From Babylonia areolata (Eukaryota; Mollusca; Gastropoda; Neogastropoda; Buccinidae), in NCBI RefSeq assembly GCF_041734735.1, contig NC_134882.1, positions 26,761,699 through 26,825,698 on the forward strand: a stretch of 64,000 bases of DNA, written 5' to 3'. A model generated the notes under the pieces. The model saw only the letters and a program-made list of their open reading frames with translations, ran no database searches and had not been told where the DNA came from. Made by a program: the position numbers and the translations under genes. Shown in pieces: positions 10,839-24,899 of the stretch; position 1 is the first letter of the stretch; every line of letters starts with the position of its first letter.

Positions 10839-12060
10839 AGGAAGTCATCCTGTTTTTAGTTTGTAGTTGTGTTTGCAGTTTTGCAAGTTATTAAAAACTG
10901 TAAAGATGTGTTGCATTTCATGGTCTTATTTTCAAAAGAAGTTGTTTTAAACCAATAGTTAAACTTAAAGTGAGAAGAAATAACACCCCTCCAAAGGAAG
11001 TCCTCACTGGTCTTCCTGTTAACAGAAAAGTGTATCCTCTTCTAATTACAGTTTTTATGAATGAATGATATATAAATGTGAAAAGAGTGGGGCATGAATA
11101 TTAATAGAAGGTGTAAGCAGTCTGTTTATGGAGAATCGAGAGGCAATTTATATGAAATATATCTTAGTTTCAAAGAAAGCATATGGCTCTGTGCCAACAC
11201 CAAAGATTATGATAATATTTGCAGGCTATGGTGTTGCATGGCAAATTACTGAAGATGGATACAGAGTTTTTTAATAGGTCACAGTGGGAAAGTCTTCAGT
11301 GGTACAAAGGATCCAGGCTATTATTTCTGGGTTGTTTTGTACACAAATTTTTTTTTCCTGTAGCATTTGATAGAGTCTCAAGGCCTGACCAGTCCGTTGG
11401 GTCCATGTAGGACAGTCATCTGTTTCCATCTTTTGATTTTCACAAAAGCAGGTGTGTGTATGGATCAGTATGCTGGCTTTCACTTCTCCTTGAAACTGAA
11501 ACTGAAATTTACTACTCCATCAAGCGCAAATGATACATGTGATTTCATATCCCAGATGATAAGTATCATTCACAAGAGTTTCATGCAGTCAAGGTAAATA
11601 GTCAGAAACCAGGAACTGATATTCTGATATACAAGGATGTATGGTCACATATATTAAATTGTATTTTATCTTATAATATGATAATATCTGTCTTCAGTAT
11701 CAGATGAGCAAAATGTCTGCATGAAGCATTCTGTGTGTGTGTGTGTCTGTGTCTCTGTGTGTGTGTGAGCGCATGTATGCACTTGTGGGTGTGTGTTTTT
11801 GCATGCACATGTGCGAACATTCCATATAGAAATTATTGCTTTAAGTTATCATTACTTTGCTCATAAAAATTGCAGTGATTTTTTTACTGTTTTTCTTTTG
11901 AACTGTGAACAGTGTCTCTTTTATAAGCATGATGCTTTTAAGTAACTATCGTGATAGATAATGGATTAAATTCTTATTGTGTTTCTTGCTAACAACCAAA
12001 CAGCTCAAAGCACATTACAAAAAATACATGTAATAATTCTACAGGGGTGAGTGAGTGATT

Positions 12061-12102
<42 letters not shown>

Positions 12103-12839
12103 CCACACATGCGTGCACATTCATGTGTAAACTATTGTATATATAAAAGATATTAGTGTTCAGCTTTTTTTCTTTTTCTTTTTCTTTTTTTAATAGTCTC
12201 AATGTCATTTTAAATGTAAGAATTTTTCTTCAGATTTTATCTTTTTATTGAATGTGGTGACATCTCTTTTATGAGTCAAATGTTTTGAATTATTTAGGTT
12301 GTGACTATTTAGGGTTGAGTGGTTTGTGTGTATGTGTGTGTGTTTGTGTGTGTTGAGTTAGATTGTTTAACCTTTGTCCACTAAATGATAAGACACACAC
12401 AGTGGAACAACAGTGTGTATGTTTGTGTGCATGTGTGAGAGGGGATATAATTCTATAGGCGCACTTGTGTGTGTAGCGGAGGACATGGGGGTGGGATGGC
12501 GTTGTGGTGGGGGTCAGTGTAAGTGAAGTTTTATGTGAGAATACCAGTGCTGAAAGCATTCTTTCTTTATGTTAATTTTGAAAATGCTTTTTTTGCTACA
12601 TTTCTTCTTGTGTATTCTGATGATGAGTCTTTAGTGAGTTTAGTGTTATGTTGTTAACATCACATCAGGAAGGTTCAGTGACAATTTTCTAGTTTTGAAA
12701 GTGACTAATAATGACGTATTGTTATTGTCAGCATTGTTATTATGAAGAAAAACAACAACAGACTTACGTTTACCCATTGAAAAAGTGAACAAAACTAAAA
12801 TTAACAAAATAAAATCTGGATCTTCATTAATGTTTTTCG
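10225..12839. other. intergenic sequence upstream of the AFF gene
   Basis: Holds (TG)n at 10795-10838, a degraded SINE near 11.4 kb, TG-rich stretches at 11730-11800 and 12300-12440, (TG)n at 12062-12101 and T-rich low complexity near 12170. No supported coding sequence. Confidence 0.55.
11376..11510 (+). mobile_element. short SINE family B, degraded copy 2
   Basis: Begins TCTCAAGGCCTGACCAGTCC and ends TTGAAACTGAAACTGAAATT, matching the head and the tail of the copy at 5.2 kb. The middle is strongly diverged. It shows that the family B unit is dispersed and that this copy is older. Confidence 0.55.
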
Positions 12840-13496
12840 AGTAATGACCACGTAAGTGAAAGGCAGTCGAAAATCAATTTTAGTTCGTCGTGCACGGTGA
12901 GAGAGATGTAGAAACAACGGAGCGAGAGACTGTCAAGCGCCTGTACACATTGGAGTTTTATGACCTCTGTGACGTCACACGATTTCCGCTTTCACAAATA
13001 GTCCGCAAAAACAAATAGTTCTAAAGGCCGATGTTTGCGCGAATTTGTCCATTTCATTGAAGTTTTAAAGTCACACGCATTATAAGGTAACAACATGACT
13101 TGACATTCCTTTGAAAATTCTTCACTTTACCATCATTTTTTTTGCGTACTAATATGTTTCACGATCTCAGGTTGTAAATACGGACTACTTTTAATGAAGG
13201 CTTGACACTAGGCAATATGTGCCCTGATACGAAATTTAAAATGGGATTTTTTCTTATGTGTACCAAAATATTTGGCTACATGGATCACTACAAGCTTTCT
13301 GATGTTTTGGAATCATAATTTATTTCTTCAATGGAGTGTTTGTGCGGTGAATTGATCTCAAATTAGGGATTCCACGATGTAGAACTCAACAGAACCAAAC
13401 TGGGTTCTGAAACCTAGATTACGAAGTGGGACTCAAACAATTCATCAGTTTGAATTCTCCTCTTCTTATTGCTTTTTTGGTGACATTTCTTCACAG
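12840..13496 (+). promoter_or_regulatory. likely promoter / 5' leader region of the AFF gene
   Basis: The 670 bp before the first coding exon are more CpG-containing than the surroundings and include a perfect CRE palindrome TGACGTCA at 12970-12977 and a GCGCGAA E2F-like core near 13037. A plausible splice donor (ATAAG|gtaaca) follows at about 13086. A pyrimidine-rich acceptor (catttcttcacag) ends at 13496, just before the first coding exon. I infer a non-coding first exon somewhere in 12.9-13.09 kb spliced to 13497. There is no clear TATA box. Transcript data would be needed to place the start. Confidence 0.4.
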
Positions 13497-13513
13497 GTGC
13501 TAGAAAAATCAAC

Positions 13514-13530
13514 ATGTCTACATCGAGCAG
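13514..13530 (+). CDS. AFF: AFF exon 1 (coding part)
   Basis: ATG followed by 14 more bases encodes MSTSS plus two bases of the next Arg codon. The donor is AGCAG|gtaagc. The start is chosen because it is the only Met that splices in phase to the conserved basic segment in the next exon, and the preceding 17 bp follow a good acceptor, suggesting an exon with a short 5' UTR part. Confidence 0.8.
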
Positions 13531-14314
13531 GTAAGCGTTACCTCAAACGTTTCTGACATTTGGACAAGGTAGAGATGTCGAAGAAATCGGTTGGGGAATG
13601 GAGACTGGGACGTAACCTAGCGTGTGCGCATTCAGATTTCGCTGACGATTGTATCTCGAATAGAAATTGGAATACGTGTATCCCCTCGATTTTGTATTGA
13701 TTTGTATTACATGAAAGAAAATCCGATCATGAAGTTGCTGATCCTTGTAAGGAATATCCCGACACTTGGTTATGGTTGGGACTATCATAGAAGCAGCGAC
13801 CTCCCGTGTCGGTGACTGCCGTCATGTCTTCATGTCTGGCTATTTTTAGTCGACATCGGGTTACGATAACATGTCCGTCCTATTTTCCGAATCTCGAAGC
13901 ATGTCAGGTAAAATTAATTTTCTTCTCTTAAGAAAACCCAAATTTTATTTAACTGGTTGTCAGTAAATGTGCTGCTGCTAAACAGGCATTTATCCGAAGG
14001 AACCGATCCACCATATTGTCACCTTAGCTCGTGCTTCTGAATGAGCCGAGTTGATGAAAATCACTACAGCAAGCCTGCGTTTTGCCTTGTCTTATAAGAG
14101 CTGATTACATAAAATAACCCCTGCGATTATTATCCATTTGGGCATGAAAATGAATATCTTCCAGTATGTTACACCAACAGTAATGTACATGTTAAATTCG
14201 TCTTTCTAGAGGTTGATACATCTTCATTGTTGAAATTGGCTCAAAGCCAAGTGGCAAGCAAAGAGAAAGTAAAGATTGGATCGGGCTTGGAGGAGAAAAA
14301 TCACAGTAGCAGCA

Positions 14315-14371
<57 letters not shown>

Positions 14372-14660
14372 CACACATTTGCATTTGTAGAAGCATAAGA
14401 GACATGTTGATGTTGATTTATAATTTCATGTGTCCACTATTTCTCAGACTTCTTCACCCTCCCTCTCCCTCCTCCATTTTCTTGATTCAAAATTTAGTGT
14501 GAGTGTGTTTGTGCATGTGTGGTGTACAATTATAAAACTATGTACAGTCAAGAAAATTTAACCCTTTGACCCCTATTGCATGGAACATAAAGTATCAACA
14601 TACATGTATTAATCTTGAGTGGTGTCAAATTCATCTAGTATTTGGAACACACACACACAC

Positions 14661-14698
<38 letters not shown>

Positions 14699-15215
14699 TT
14701 CATGCATTTTGTATCTATAGACAATATAGTTATTCTTCAGATGTATTTGCTTAAGTAATAAGATTATTAGAGAATTACAACTCCAGACATACCTATATTA
14801 CTACCATTCATCACATAACATTCAATTCACCATGCATTATTCATTTCATTATCCATCATCTTTTTGTCATAAATAAGTCTGACAACTCTTTGCTTTCACC
14901 AGCACTTTATTTGCATGTATTCAAGCAATGACAAAAAGGGTCTTCAGTGTGTCTGAAACATAATGAAAAAGATGATGGATAATGAAATGAATAATGCATG
15001 GTGAATTGAATGTAATGTGATGAATGATAGTAATATAGGTATGTCTAGAGTTGTAATTCTCTAATTATAAGGTGTAAACTATTTCAGTCCTTACATATGT
15101 ACTTGCCATGGTATAGTTAAAGTGACATGCCTGTACAAGACCCATTGGAATTTAGCTGCAAAATTTTAGATGTTAAGATCCATTGGAATACAGTTGCAAC
15201 AATTTAGACAGAAAG

Positions 15216-15246
<31 letters not shown>

Positions 15247-18200
15247 CACAACACAACACAACACAACACCACACCACACCACACCACACCACACCACACC
15301 ACACCACACCACACCACACCACACCACACCACACAACACAACACAACACAACACAACACAACACAACACAACACAACACAACACAACACAACACAACACA
15401 ACACAACACAACACAACACAACACAACACAACACCACACCACACCACACCACACCACACCACACCACACCCAGGGAATATGAAATCTGAAACACAACACA
15501 CTCATGCAAGCTGCTCTAAATGTGCAACGATGTTACACTGTTCATTAAAAAGAAAAAGAAAAATGAACATCAGTTGTTTTTAAGGGAAAGAGGGGTGTGT
15601 GTATATAAAGTGCTCAGAGCTATCTGTTTTCGTCTCCTTTGTTTTGTTTTCGTTGTGCTTTTTTCTTTCTTTTTTTTTTCTCTTTTTTGTTTTTGTTTGT
15701 TTGTTGCTTTTTTCCCCCCAACTTGAGATCACTTCCAGTTTAACATAAAATGTGTATCAATCATGCAAATAGCAGTGGGACTTCATCATGGATGTGAAAG
15801 ATGTCAGAAATGATAGGATACTGTCTATCCTTAAAAAAAAAAGAAGAAAAAAAGAAAGAAGTCTAAATTACACCCCAAAGCTATGGCAGTTGCTAATTCA
15901 AATGTAGATGCAGGCAGGATGATGATGATATTGCATAGTGTGTATAATATCATTTGAAGAAAGGCGAGAATTGGGTTATGGATCTTGCTCACAATATCAC
16001 CTGCTAATGTTTGCTTCCCTCAGGCAAAAATTGTGATATTGACTGAACAAAGCATTCACCTGAAGAACATTTTACATCTGGAGGGAACACAGTAATGTCT
16101 GTTCTTGTGCTAGAACTTGAGAATTAGATTAACAGTGTTGAAAACAGTGCAGATCTATACACTCTAGTCCAGTACAAGCAGAATATGGACTTGTCATCAT
16201 GAAGTTAACAGAACAAAATTATATTCTTATAACTACCAAGTCGCATTCTTCTATAGAGAATTAATCTTTCTCCGTTGAAGAAATCTCTGTTTGAAAATTA
16301 GTGGAATAGAAACACTTCTGTTGGAGTGGTAACCATCCAGATCATTAAATAGTTACCCTGGACTTTATAAATGAACCCCTCAGGATAGCATATGATATCA
16401 ATGGTCAGATAGTAACTTGAGTAAGAAGGTTTGAACAGTGTGCAACAATGAAAATGTTCTGTAAGTTGATGAACTTGTGAGTGTACATACTACATATAAC
16501 AGCAAAGTGGAATAAAATTTATAGAGACTGGTGTAGTGGCCAAATGGTTAGACTTAGAGTACTGAAGTCTTGCCCAAGTTTCCTGAGTTTGATCCCCACT
16601 TTCAGTGCACCTGGTGGTTTGAGGGTGGAGATTTTTCAGATCTCCCAGGTCAACATGTGTGTGCAGACCTGCTTGTGCCTGAACCCTAAATGCAAGCAGA
16701 ACATCAGATATGCATGTTAAAGATCTTGTAAGTAACCCATGTCAGTGTTTGGTGGGATATGGAAACAAGAAGATATCCAGTATGTTTACCCCTGAAAACC
16801 GTGTATGACTGCCTGCAAACCAGAGTAAAAATGGTCTGCAAAAGCCCACACATTCATGTATATAGTGAACAGCCCACAAACAAGAAAAACAAAGAGAGAG
16901 AATATGAAAGAATGAGAATAAAGAGTGGAGACTGACCATATTATGAAGAAATCTGCCTGGTTATGATTATGTATTTTGGACACAAACTGACAAAGCATAT
17001 GTGTGAGCACAGTGCCAAAGTCTGTAGATGTGTAATACGTTGTGTACATGATCAGCATTCAAACCTCGATAGAGAAGTTTGCATAATGGCATGTCCAATA
17101 ATTGTTTCTGTTTGTATAGAAGAAAATGTCGCATATCAATATCAATTATCATAATTATGTTTGTCGGTTTTGTCACTTTCTTACGTCTTGATCATTACTG
17201 AGAACTTGGGATGATCTATATTCTTTGGCTCTTCAGTGGATATTTTTAGAATGTGTACCCACCTATCCAGTAAATGGTAATTAAAATATGAGCGAAATGT
17301 TAAAAGAAATATATAATACAGTGCACACAATTGTCATGTGCAGTTCTCAGTAGAAGTTTATCAAAGCAAACAAACAGTATAACAGACTATTCAACAACAT
17401 AAACACTGTCAATATCACAGCATTCAACTTTCAGGATACTAATGAAAGATAGGGTTAATGTATCTGTGGCACAACTTAAGATCTAATTTTGCTCTGTCTA
17501 TCTTGCCAGATGTATGCCCTTACAGCCTTAGGCTGAGCTGTAGTTTCAGTTAATGTCATCATGATCATGTCAGTATTTCTATTTGCCTTTAATTTGCGAA
17601 CAAATGCTCTTCGGCCTCTTGCGATGAAAGCATGAATTAAAATTTAAATACAGTTTGAGAATAAAGTGAGATGGGGAGCATGGTGAGAGTAAGGGGGTGA
17701 TGATGTTTGAGAATACTTTGATTTATTTCACCTTAAGTTTTCAGTTCTTTGGAAGATCTGAACAGATACATGCAGGTGTACCCACTGTTCTTCTCCATCT
17801 CCACCTTTGCAATACTTTTGCGAATGTGGATACACAAACACTTCAACTTCAAGGATTTTTTTTCAATTTATTCTGTGTTTCAACACATAGGCATATATGC
17901 ACACATTGTCTGTTGTAGAAAATACACAGTGCTTAACCTTTTCAGTGCCAGAGAATTTTGTTTAAAAAAGAAAAAGAAAAAGTGCTCTCTTACCATGGAA
18001 TTTTGAGGTTTCAGGGGTAATGAATTATTTTTTTTTTAAATTCTGCCACAAAAAACAATAGGAGATACAGAATGAAAGTAAATCCTATAAGTTTATAATG
18101 ACAGTTACAACACTTGTACTTTTTGTTGTCTTGGAAGTGTATTTTAATGTCCCAGTGACAACATACATGGGTTGGGTCAATACAAAATGTCAGTCACGTT

Positions 18201-19273
18201 CTCAGAGAGTGAGCTGTCAAGCTTTTCTTAAACTTAAGTGTCCCCCTCTGGAGGAAAAAGGGCTTTGATGATATTCCCTTCATCCTGGTTGTAACTGATC
18301 TGAAGTGTCTGTTTTGTCTCCTCTCTAAAGAAATTGTCTCCTCTCTAAAGAAATCAGTCAACTAATCAGTGACAAAAAGTGTTAACATTTTTTTTTTAAT
18401 GTAAACACTTAATTCCTGTCTATCGTCTTGTCAACCCTAGGTTTTAAGAAAACCAAGAATGATTGGCTGTTGCCATTCCTGGCAGTTGATCACTGTGAAA
18501 AGACAATTTACCAACAGGTGCCACACCCCCTCACCTTGCCCTCTGTCTGACTTTTGACCTGTTGTCTCACAACACTCCCCTTTCTCTCCTCCCCCTGTTC
18601 TCAAATTATGTGAAAGTACTGAGCCTTCACTGTCAGTAATGGTCACTCATTCAGAAATTATGTCTGTTTGGATAGATGGACTGAAGAAAGTGTTGAAATT
18701 GAATGTTGCTGTCAGTTTTGTCAATGTTGTTGTCATCACCTTTGAGTTCGAACCAATCATACTTTAGTTTAAGATAAGACAGATCCCTCTCTCATCATCA
18801 TACTCATACATAAGCATCATCACAGCTTGCAAAGTTGTGTCATTCTGCCGATTGGGACCACTGTCTTCCCTTTACAAAGTGTCTGACACCTTTTTGGCAT
18901 GTGAGGCAACCCTCTTTACATGTGCGTTCCAACTAATCCAAGTGGTCCAGTTAGCAAATCATTATTGAGAAAAAAGGGTTCTTCCACCTGATGAATGCTC
19001 ACTTAAATAACATGTTCATAATACAAAACACATTAAACTAACCATTCAGAGTTTGTTCATGTTCATTTTACCAAACCCAGATGAAGGAAAAACAGAAATA
19101 CATGCAGCATGTCAGTGGACATCTTTTACTGGCTTTAAGCACTATCTTTTACTGGCTTTAAGCACTATCACAATATGACAGTGGCATCACTTTTTGCAGG
19201 ACGTCAGCTGACATCTCATACTCATAGGCACCCAACTTATTAAAAAAAGAAAGAAAAAAAAAAAGAAAGAAAA

Positions 19274-19320
<47 letters not shown>

Positions 19321-22300
19321 ACAAACAGCTTGACTCTCATTTGCTTGCACACAAAATGACAATAGATTATACATTCCACTGTTTTTCTTTTCATTTCTTG
19401 CCTTTTCATGATATTGTTAGACACATAGATGTATTATATGATGTAACAGAAGAACTGATATATGATTCCTGTCAGTCTAAACACAACTTCATGATAAGTT
19501 GGTTAATATATTATTCTTAGAACTGTAATACACATTCTGCTTTTCTATCCTGACACTTTCTTGGTTGCTGTCACTTATCAGTAACTGTTTGACGTATTGA
19601 TTAAAGATGAGTTTCTTGAACAATAATAGAGGATTAAGAAATATTAGTGTGCATCATCAGGAGACTCGGACTACTGAGTGATCATATATTGATAAGTGTA
19701 AAGTGGACTGAGAGTGGCACCTCAGCATATACATGTATTCAACAACTGAGGCTTGTCACTCTGATCAGCCATCATGTTTGTAGACTGTTTTAAGTGAAGA
19801 TTGACCTTTTTTTTCAATATTTGGCATAAATTTGTTTGGCATGAGCCACGAACTGATGAAGAGATTGTAGAGTGAAAGAATTAGAATGGTCCATGCTGAT
19901 GTGTGTGTGTGTGTGACATGACTTATAAAAGTTGCATGTTTTTTTTCCAGGCTTGAGATAGAACGGAGAAGGAACCAGGCCCAGAGGGAGCGAGCAAGTT
20001 TGGCTCAGGTGGCGAGGGACGGAGACAGCTTCCCCCGAGTACCTGTGTTGTTTCAACCTCCCGCAATGGTGTGAAATTTTCTTTTTGTTTTAATATTTTA
20101 ATTATAAATTCATTTTCTTTAAAGGTATATTTTTTTTTTATAATTATAGCTACACTTAAGCTCATTGTTGTACTGTGTACATGATTTTAAGGACTTAGAA
20201 AATTTAGTTATTTGCCCATTTTCCTTTATTCACAAAACTGTTTTAGAACCTGGGGTGATAGTAATATTGCTGTACCTATCATTTAACACGAACTTCAAGC
20301 AGTGGAACAATAAATGAGAGCAAAACAGATTTAGCTTGTATTATGATTTATATGCATATTGTATTTTGTATGTAGATGTTTGACAGTTTGATTGGCAGTG
20401 TCTGAAACAATAATTCGCAATCAATATAAGAAAGGGGAAGGGGATGCTTAAGGCTCAAAAGGAAGAAGTGTGTGTTCAGGATGCGTGGTCTGCATAGCTT
20501 TGTAGTAACACAAGCATATTTAGGAAGCAAAAGTCCTGATACAGGCGAGGTGTTATAGTCTTCATACATTCTTGGGACAACAAAGAGATGCTTGTATTCT
20601 TAATCAGTTAATGTACATTCTTGGGACAACAAAGAGAAACTGTCCACCACTGAACAAACAAATTTGAACATCATGATTATGAAGAAAAACATTAAGAGAC
20701 AGACAACTCTATTACGTAAGGATTTTACATGGATGCTTTATGATGTAAGATGATGTAACATAATGTATTTGTTATTACAATTTCTTTATCTCTTTTTTAA
20801 GATATATTTATTATGATTTATGATAACAGTTTGTTCCATGTAATTTTCAGGAAAACAGAGGTGAGGTTGTTGACGACACAACCCAGTTAATTGAATCATT
20901 GTTTGGTCCCTGGGCAAATGTGGAGTGGAAATCGGGAAATCCAGTTCTCAAACCGATTGCCAAAGTGAATAACCCCAATCAGAAAGCCAGAGAAGAGAAC
21001 AATATCCCAGCTCATCAGAATCAAGAGAACTCCAGGGAAAATCGTGCTAACCACCATCGCAGCAATAGTGAGCAAAGAACTGAATTGGCAAACAAAAAAC
21101 TGCCAGAGTCGAGTAGGAGGTCTACATCCAGTGTAGCTTCCCATTCTGGGAGCTCTCACTCTCACCATCATGCCTGGCGGTCATCAGAGAAACCCAGCCC
21201 CATCCAACCTCAGCACACTGGACCGGCCTCTTCAGCAGCCAAAGGCCCCAGCCTGGAACGAGAGCGTCATCACCCTGCAAGGGAGTTTCATGGGAGTGAA
21301 AAGCATAAGGGTGATAACCCCAGCTCACACCCTCACTCCAGTGACAGGAAGTCACGCTGGGAAACGGGCCACGTGTCACGTGGTCGCGGGCCCTCAACCC
21401 CACCCTGCTCCCCACCACCCAACCACTCTGCGCAGTGTTCCCCCTTACCTGATCGGACTCCCCCACCGTCCTCCACTCACACCCCACCTCCTCCACATCA
21501 TCAGACCCCGCAGCCACCTCATGGAACCCCCCCACCTGTGCGACATACGCCACCACCTCCCAATCATCCTAGTCCACCACCTCCAGCAGAAGCAGAAGCA
21601 CAGCGGATCTCTCCTCCCACCTCTCGCTCTTCTGTAACGAAAATCGACTCAAAAATGCACAGTGGAGATTCAAAGCCTAACTTATTTTTGGATATAAAGG
21701 TCAGTGGTACAAGTGGTGTACTTATAAGTTATACTATAGAAAATGATATTTCTTGATTTTTCTGTGTGTCTGTCTGTGTCTGTGTGTACATCTGTATGTG
21801 TGTCTGTATGTGTGTACCCTATAATTTGGGATATTTTGTTTTATATACCATAATGATGATTATGATAAGTGATAGGGTTGGTTAGGTATGTTTTAGACTG
21901 TTTGACATGGCTGTATTCTGATAACATCAAATCAGTCAGGCCCAAGAGATATAGACACCTGCAGTTTTGGTCAGGAAATTTGAGCAACACTCCCAAAGGC
22001 TCATCTGTGAAGTGGGTGACCCTTCATTTGGTGGTCCCAGTCTTCCCATTAGATCATATAGCAAATAGTACATTCAGTCGTGGGTAGGTGTCAGCACAAA
22101 AATCAAAACTGATGGGGGTCAAACTCAGGTCCACCAGGTTTTTGTCAATCCTCAACGCTCACAACTTAACCACAGTGGCTGATGGTATTTCACAGTTTGT
22201 TTTGCACTATTATTCTTATTGCATTGTGAGTGTGTACATGTGAAAGCTGTTGTCCTAGATCATTGTGAACAGTACAATAATCATATACAGTGCTTCTTCA

Positions 22301-24661
22301 TCAGTGTTTTTGTTATGTTTTCATGGAACAGAATTAAAATATGTTGGGTTTGTGTTCAAACTATGTGAGAGAGAACATACAATATACTTTTGTTTAGTTC
22401 ATGAATTCTCCTTGGCCCTTGGCTCTATACACTAAAAGTAGTTGCAAATTTTGTGCTGGAAATGGAATTTTCATCTATTCTGTTCTCATTGTTTCTGGAA
22501 TTTTGCCTTTTCTTTTGGTCATCTTTTCCTTTCTCATTTGTTTTTTATTTGCTGGTCCTTTCACTTTTTTCCCTGCAGAAAATCTTTTTTGTGTGTGTAT
22601 TTTTCTGGACCTATGAATTTGATATTTTATTGCGGGTATGTGTGTGTATTTTCTAATGCCTACGAAGTGCAAGTTGCTTGTTCCAAGTGGTTGGTGTTTT
22701 TTTTGTTGTTGAGAATGGCTGTTTTTAATAGATGATTAATTTTTGGGTGTTTTTTTTGTGCTCACATGTGTAAACAAATTGAGTCTTATCTTATAACCGG
22801 TGTTCGGTTGTTTCTTTATGTGTTTGGTGGAATCTTGACAGAAGATGAAAAACCAGATTTTGAGAAAAATCATAGGTCAACATCAAGGGCATGTTCTACT
22901 TCTAGCTTTTTGTGGTTTACAGGTAAAGTATCTATAGATACAAGTCTTGAGTGTGCTTTCCCTAATTTTCTTTTCAGGTTGTCTTTTCTGTTTCCAAAGG
23001 GAACAGCTGCTATTTTGGAAATAAATCTCTTCAACCCAGATAATGGCCATATAAGCAGTGGTGATGATAGAACCTGCCAGCAGGGTTGTATTTTAAAAGC
23101 CACATTGATATTCTCACAGTATATTTTGTTCATACCAGTGTTTTTTTATCAACATACTAGCAGCTACAAATATCTTTCTCAAGTGCTTAATGCCAATGCA
23201 TAATAATTAATGTATAGTCAAAATAAAGCATTGTGTACATTTACAGAAGCATAAAAGAAAATAGAGATATAATGTTGACAGTTTACAGTTAGTTAGAAAG
23301 TTACTTGAGATATTGTTATGCTTCTGTATGTGACAAAAACAACAAGCAAACAAAAAAACAAAAACAAAAAAGAAAAAAAAAGGAAAAGGTAAAAGAATAT
23401 AAAGGATCATGAAATGCAGGTGAGCAGATAATTAAGTGACTGAGAAATAAACAAAAAATTGATCCAGACAGATATTATCACTTGTCAAAACAAAAGAGAA
23501 GAAAAAAGAATATGACAAAAAAATGCAATCCTTAAAAGTAGGGAAAGTCACACCTATGCAGTGAATTAAGTCTGCTTCTGTTACTTAAAACCAGTGTGCA
23601 GAATGTAATCTCTAATTATGTCACTTAAAGGGTGCACACAGTTGCAGAAATGAACATGAAATCTTAGAATCTTAGAGAACTATCAGTTCTACTTCAGCTT
23701 TACTACTGCTACTACTGTAGTGCCATGTTTGTGTGCTTGATATTTTGGGTTGTGGCAACCCTTACCAATATGTATTGATAAGTGTTCAAATCAATTTCTG
23801 AAAATGATAATGTGCAACCAAACTTGCCAGTTCTTTAAGTTTGTGAATGTGAGTGTAAGCTGGACCTTTCAGTGTTGTCTGATCATGATGTCCTGTCCAA
23901 GCCACTGCCTTTGTTCTCTGTCTTATGCAGTTCCAGTCATTATTATTATTGTTATTACTATAAGTCTGACTATGAGCATTTATGCCTCATCTTGAAAATA
24001 AGCCCCAGGCATCAGTTTTATCATCAGCTTTATCAGCTGTAGATTTTTTTTGGTTTTTGTGGGTGATGTTACTATTATACTATTACTAATGTGTAGTATA
24101 AATATTCCTTTATTTTTTTGATTCACAAATTTTTGCAAGCATTGTTTGTGGAAATACTTACGCAGATTATAAATGACAGTGCAAAATGGTGTAAAATTGC
24201 TCTCCAATTCCAGTGACAATCTCCATCACTTCAAAGCCATGTGATGATGTGACTGATTGGTAATGAACAGCTAAGTCAGCAACAGTAGAGCTCAGTCTTT
24301 ATTGAACCCAGCGTCCAAAAGCAGCAACCACATATGTTCAGTGCTATGTTAAAATCTTGAATATTAATAAATGGCTTTGGTTAGATATCAGATTGAAATT
24401 ATCTTCTTTTTTTTCTAATGACATTATATTGGCAGGTTAATCAGAGAATCCCATTATGAGGCTAATTGTACAATGTTTTGTATAAGTGTTTGCAGGTGTG
24501 ATATTTAAATCTAAGTTTCTGACACTAAAAAAGAGTTCACTACATATGATTTCATTAGTATGACATGTATAAGTAATGGCCATTGTCTAACTTTCTGTTC
24601 CAGAGAGAAGAGAGGGGCCAACTTGATGACATATTCAAAGTAAGTTCAGAATCCCAGCTTG

Positions 24662-24750
<89 letters not shown>

Positions 24751-24836
24751 CTTGTTTGTCTTGTGGACTTTGTATTTTATTTTTCCTCCCTCCACTTTTT
24801 CCTTCCTTCCAAAAAATGCTCTCCATCCCTCCTTGC

Positions 24837-24899
<63 letters not shown>

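Larger units (their letters stand above)
13531..19950 (+). other. AFF: AFF intron 1
   Basis: 6.4 kb between a tiny first coding exon and the conserved N-terminal exon. It holds (AC)n at 14317-14369 and 14648-14697, an inverted repeat at 14.8-15.1 kb, a pentanucleotide mosaic at 15.2-15.5 kb, a SINE at 16.5 kb, a dispersed repeat at 17.9-18.9 kb and (AC)n at 19275-19318. I saw no further exon. Confidence 0.7.

Noticed and set aside
15166-15583. Several open frames of 100-137 codons on both strands
   Set aside because: All are Thr/His or Cys/Val repeats read from the pentanucleotide array; no start context, domain or splice evidence.
16529-16605. tRNA-like A and B boxes (also at 31.5, 47.0, 25.0 and 22.2 kb)
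   Set aside because: No cloverleaf or anticodon stem fits; each is continuous with a repeated SINE body, so these are SINE heads and not tRNA genes.
21122-21637. 144-codon - strand and 155-codon + strand frames
   Set aside because: Both are shadows of AFF exon 3, which is in the third frame and supported by splice phases and family similarity.
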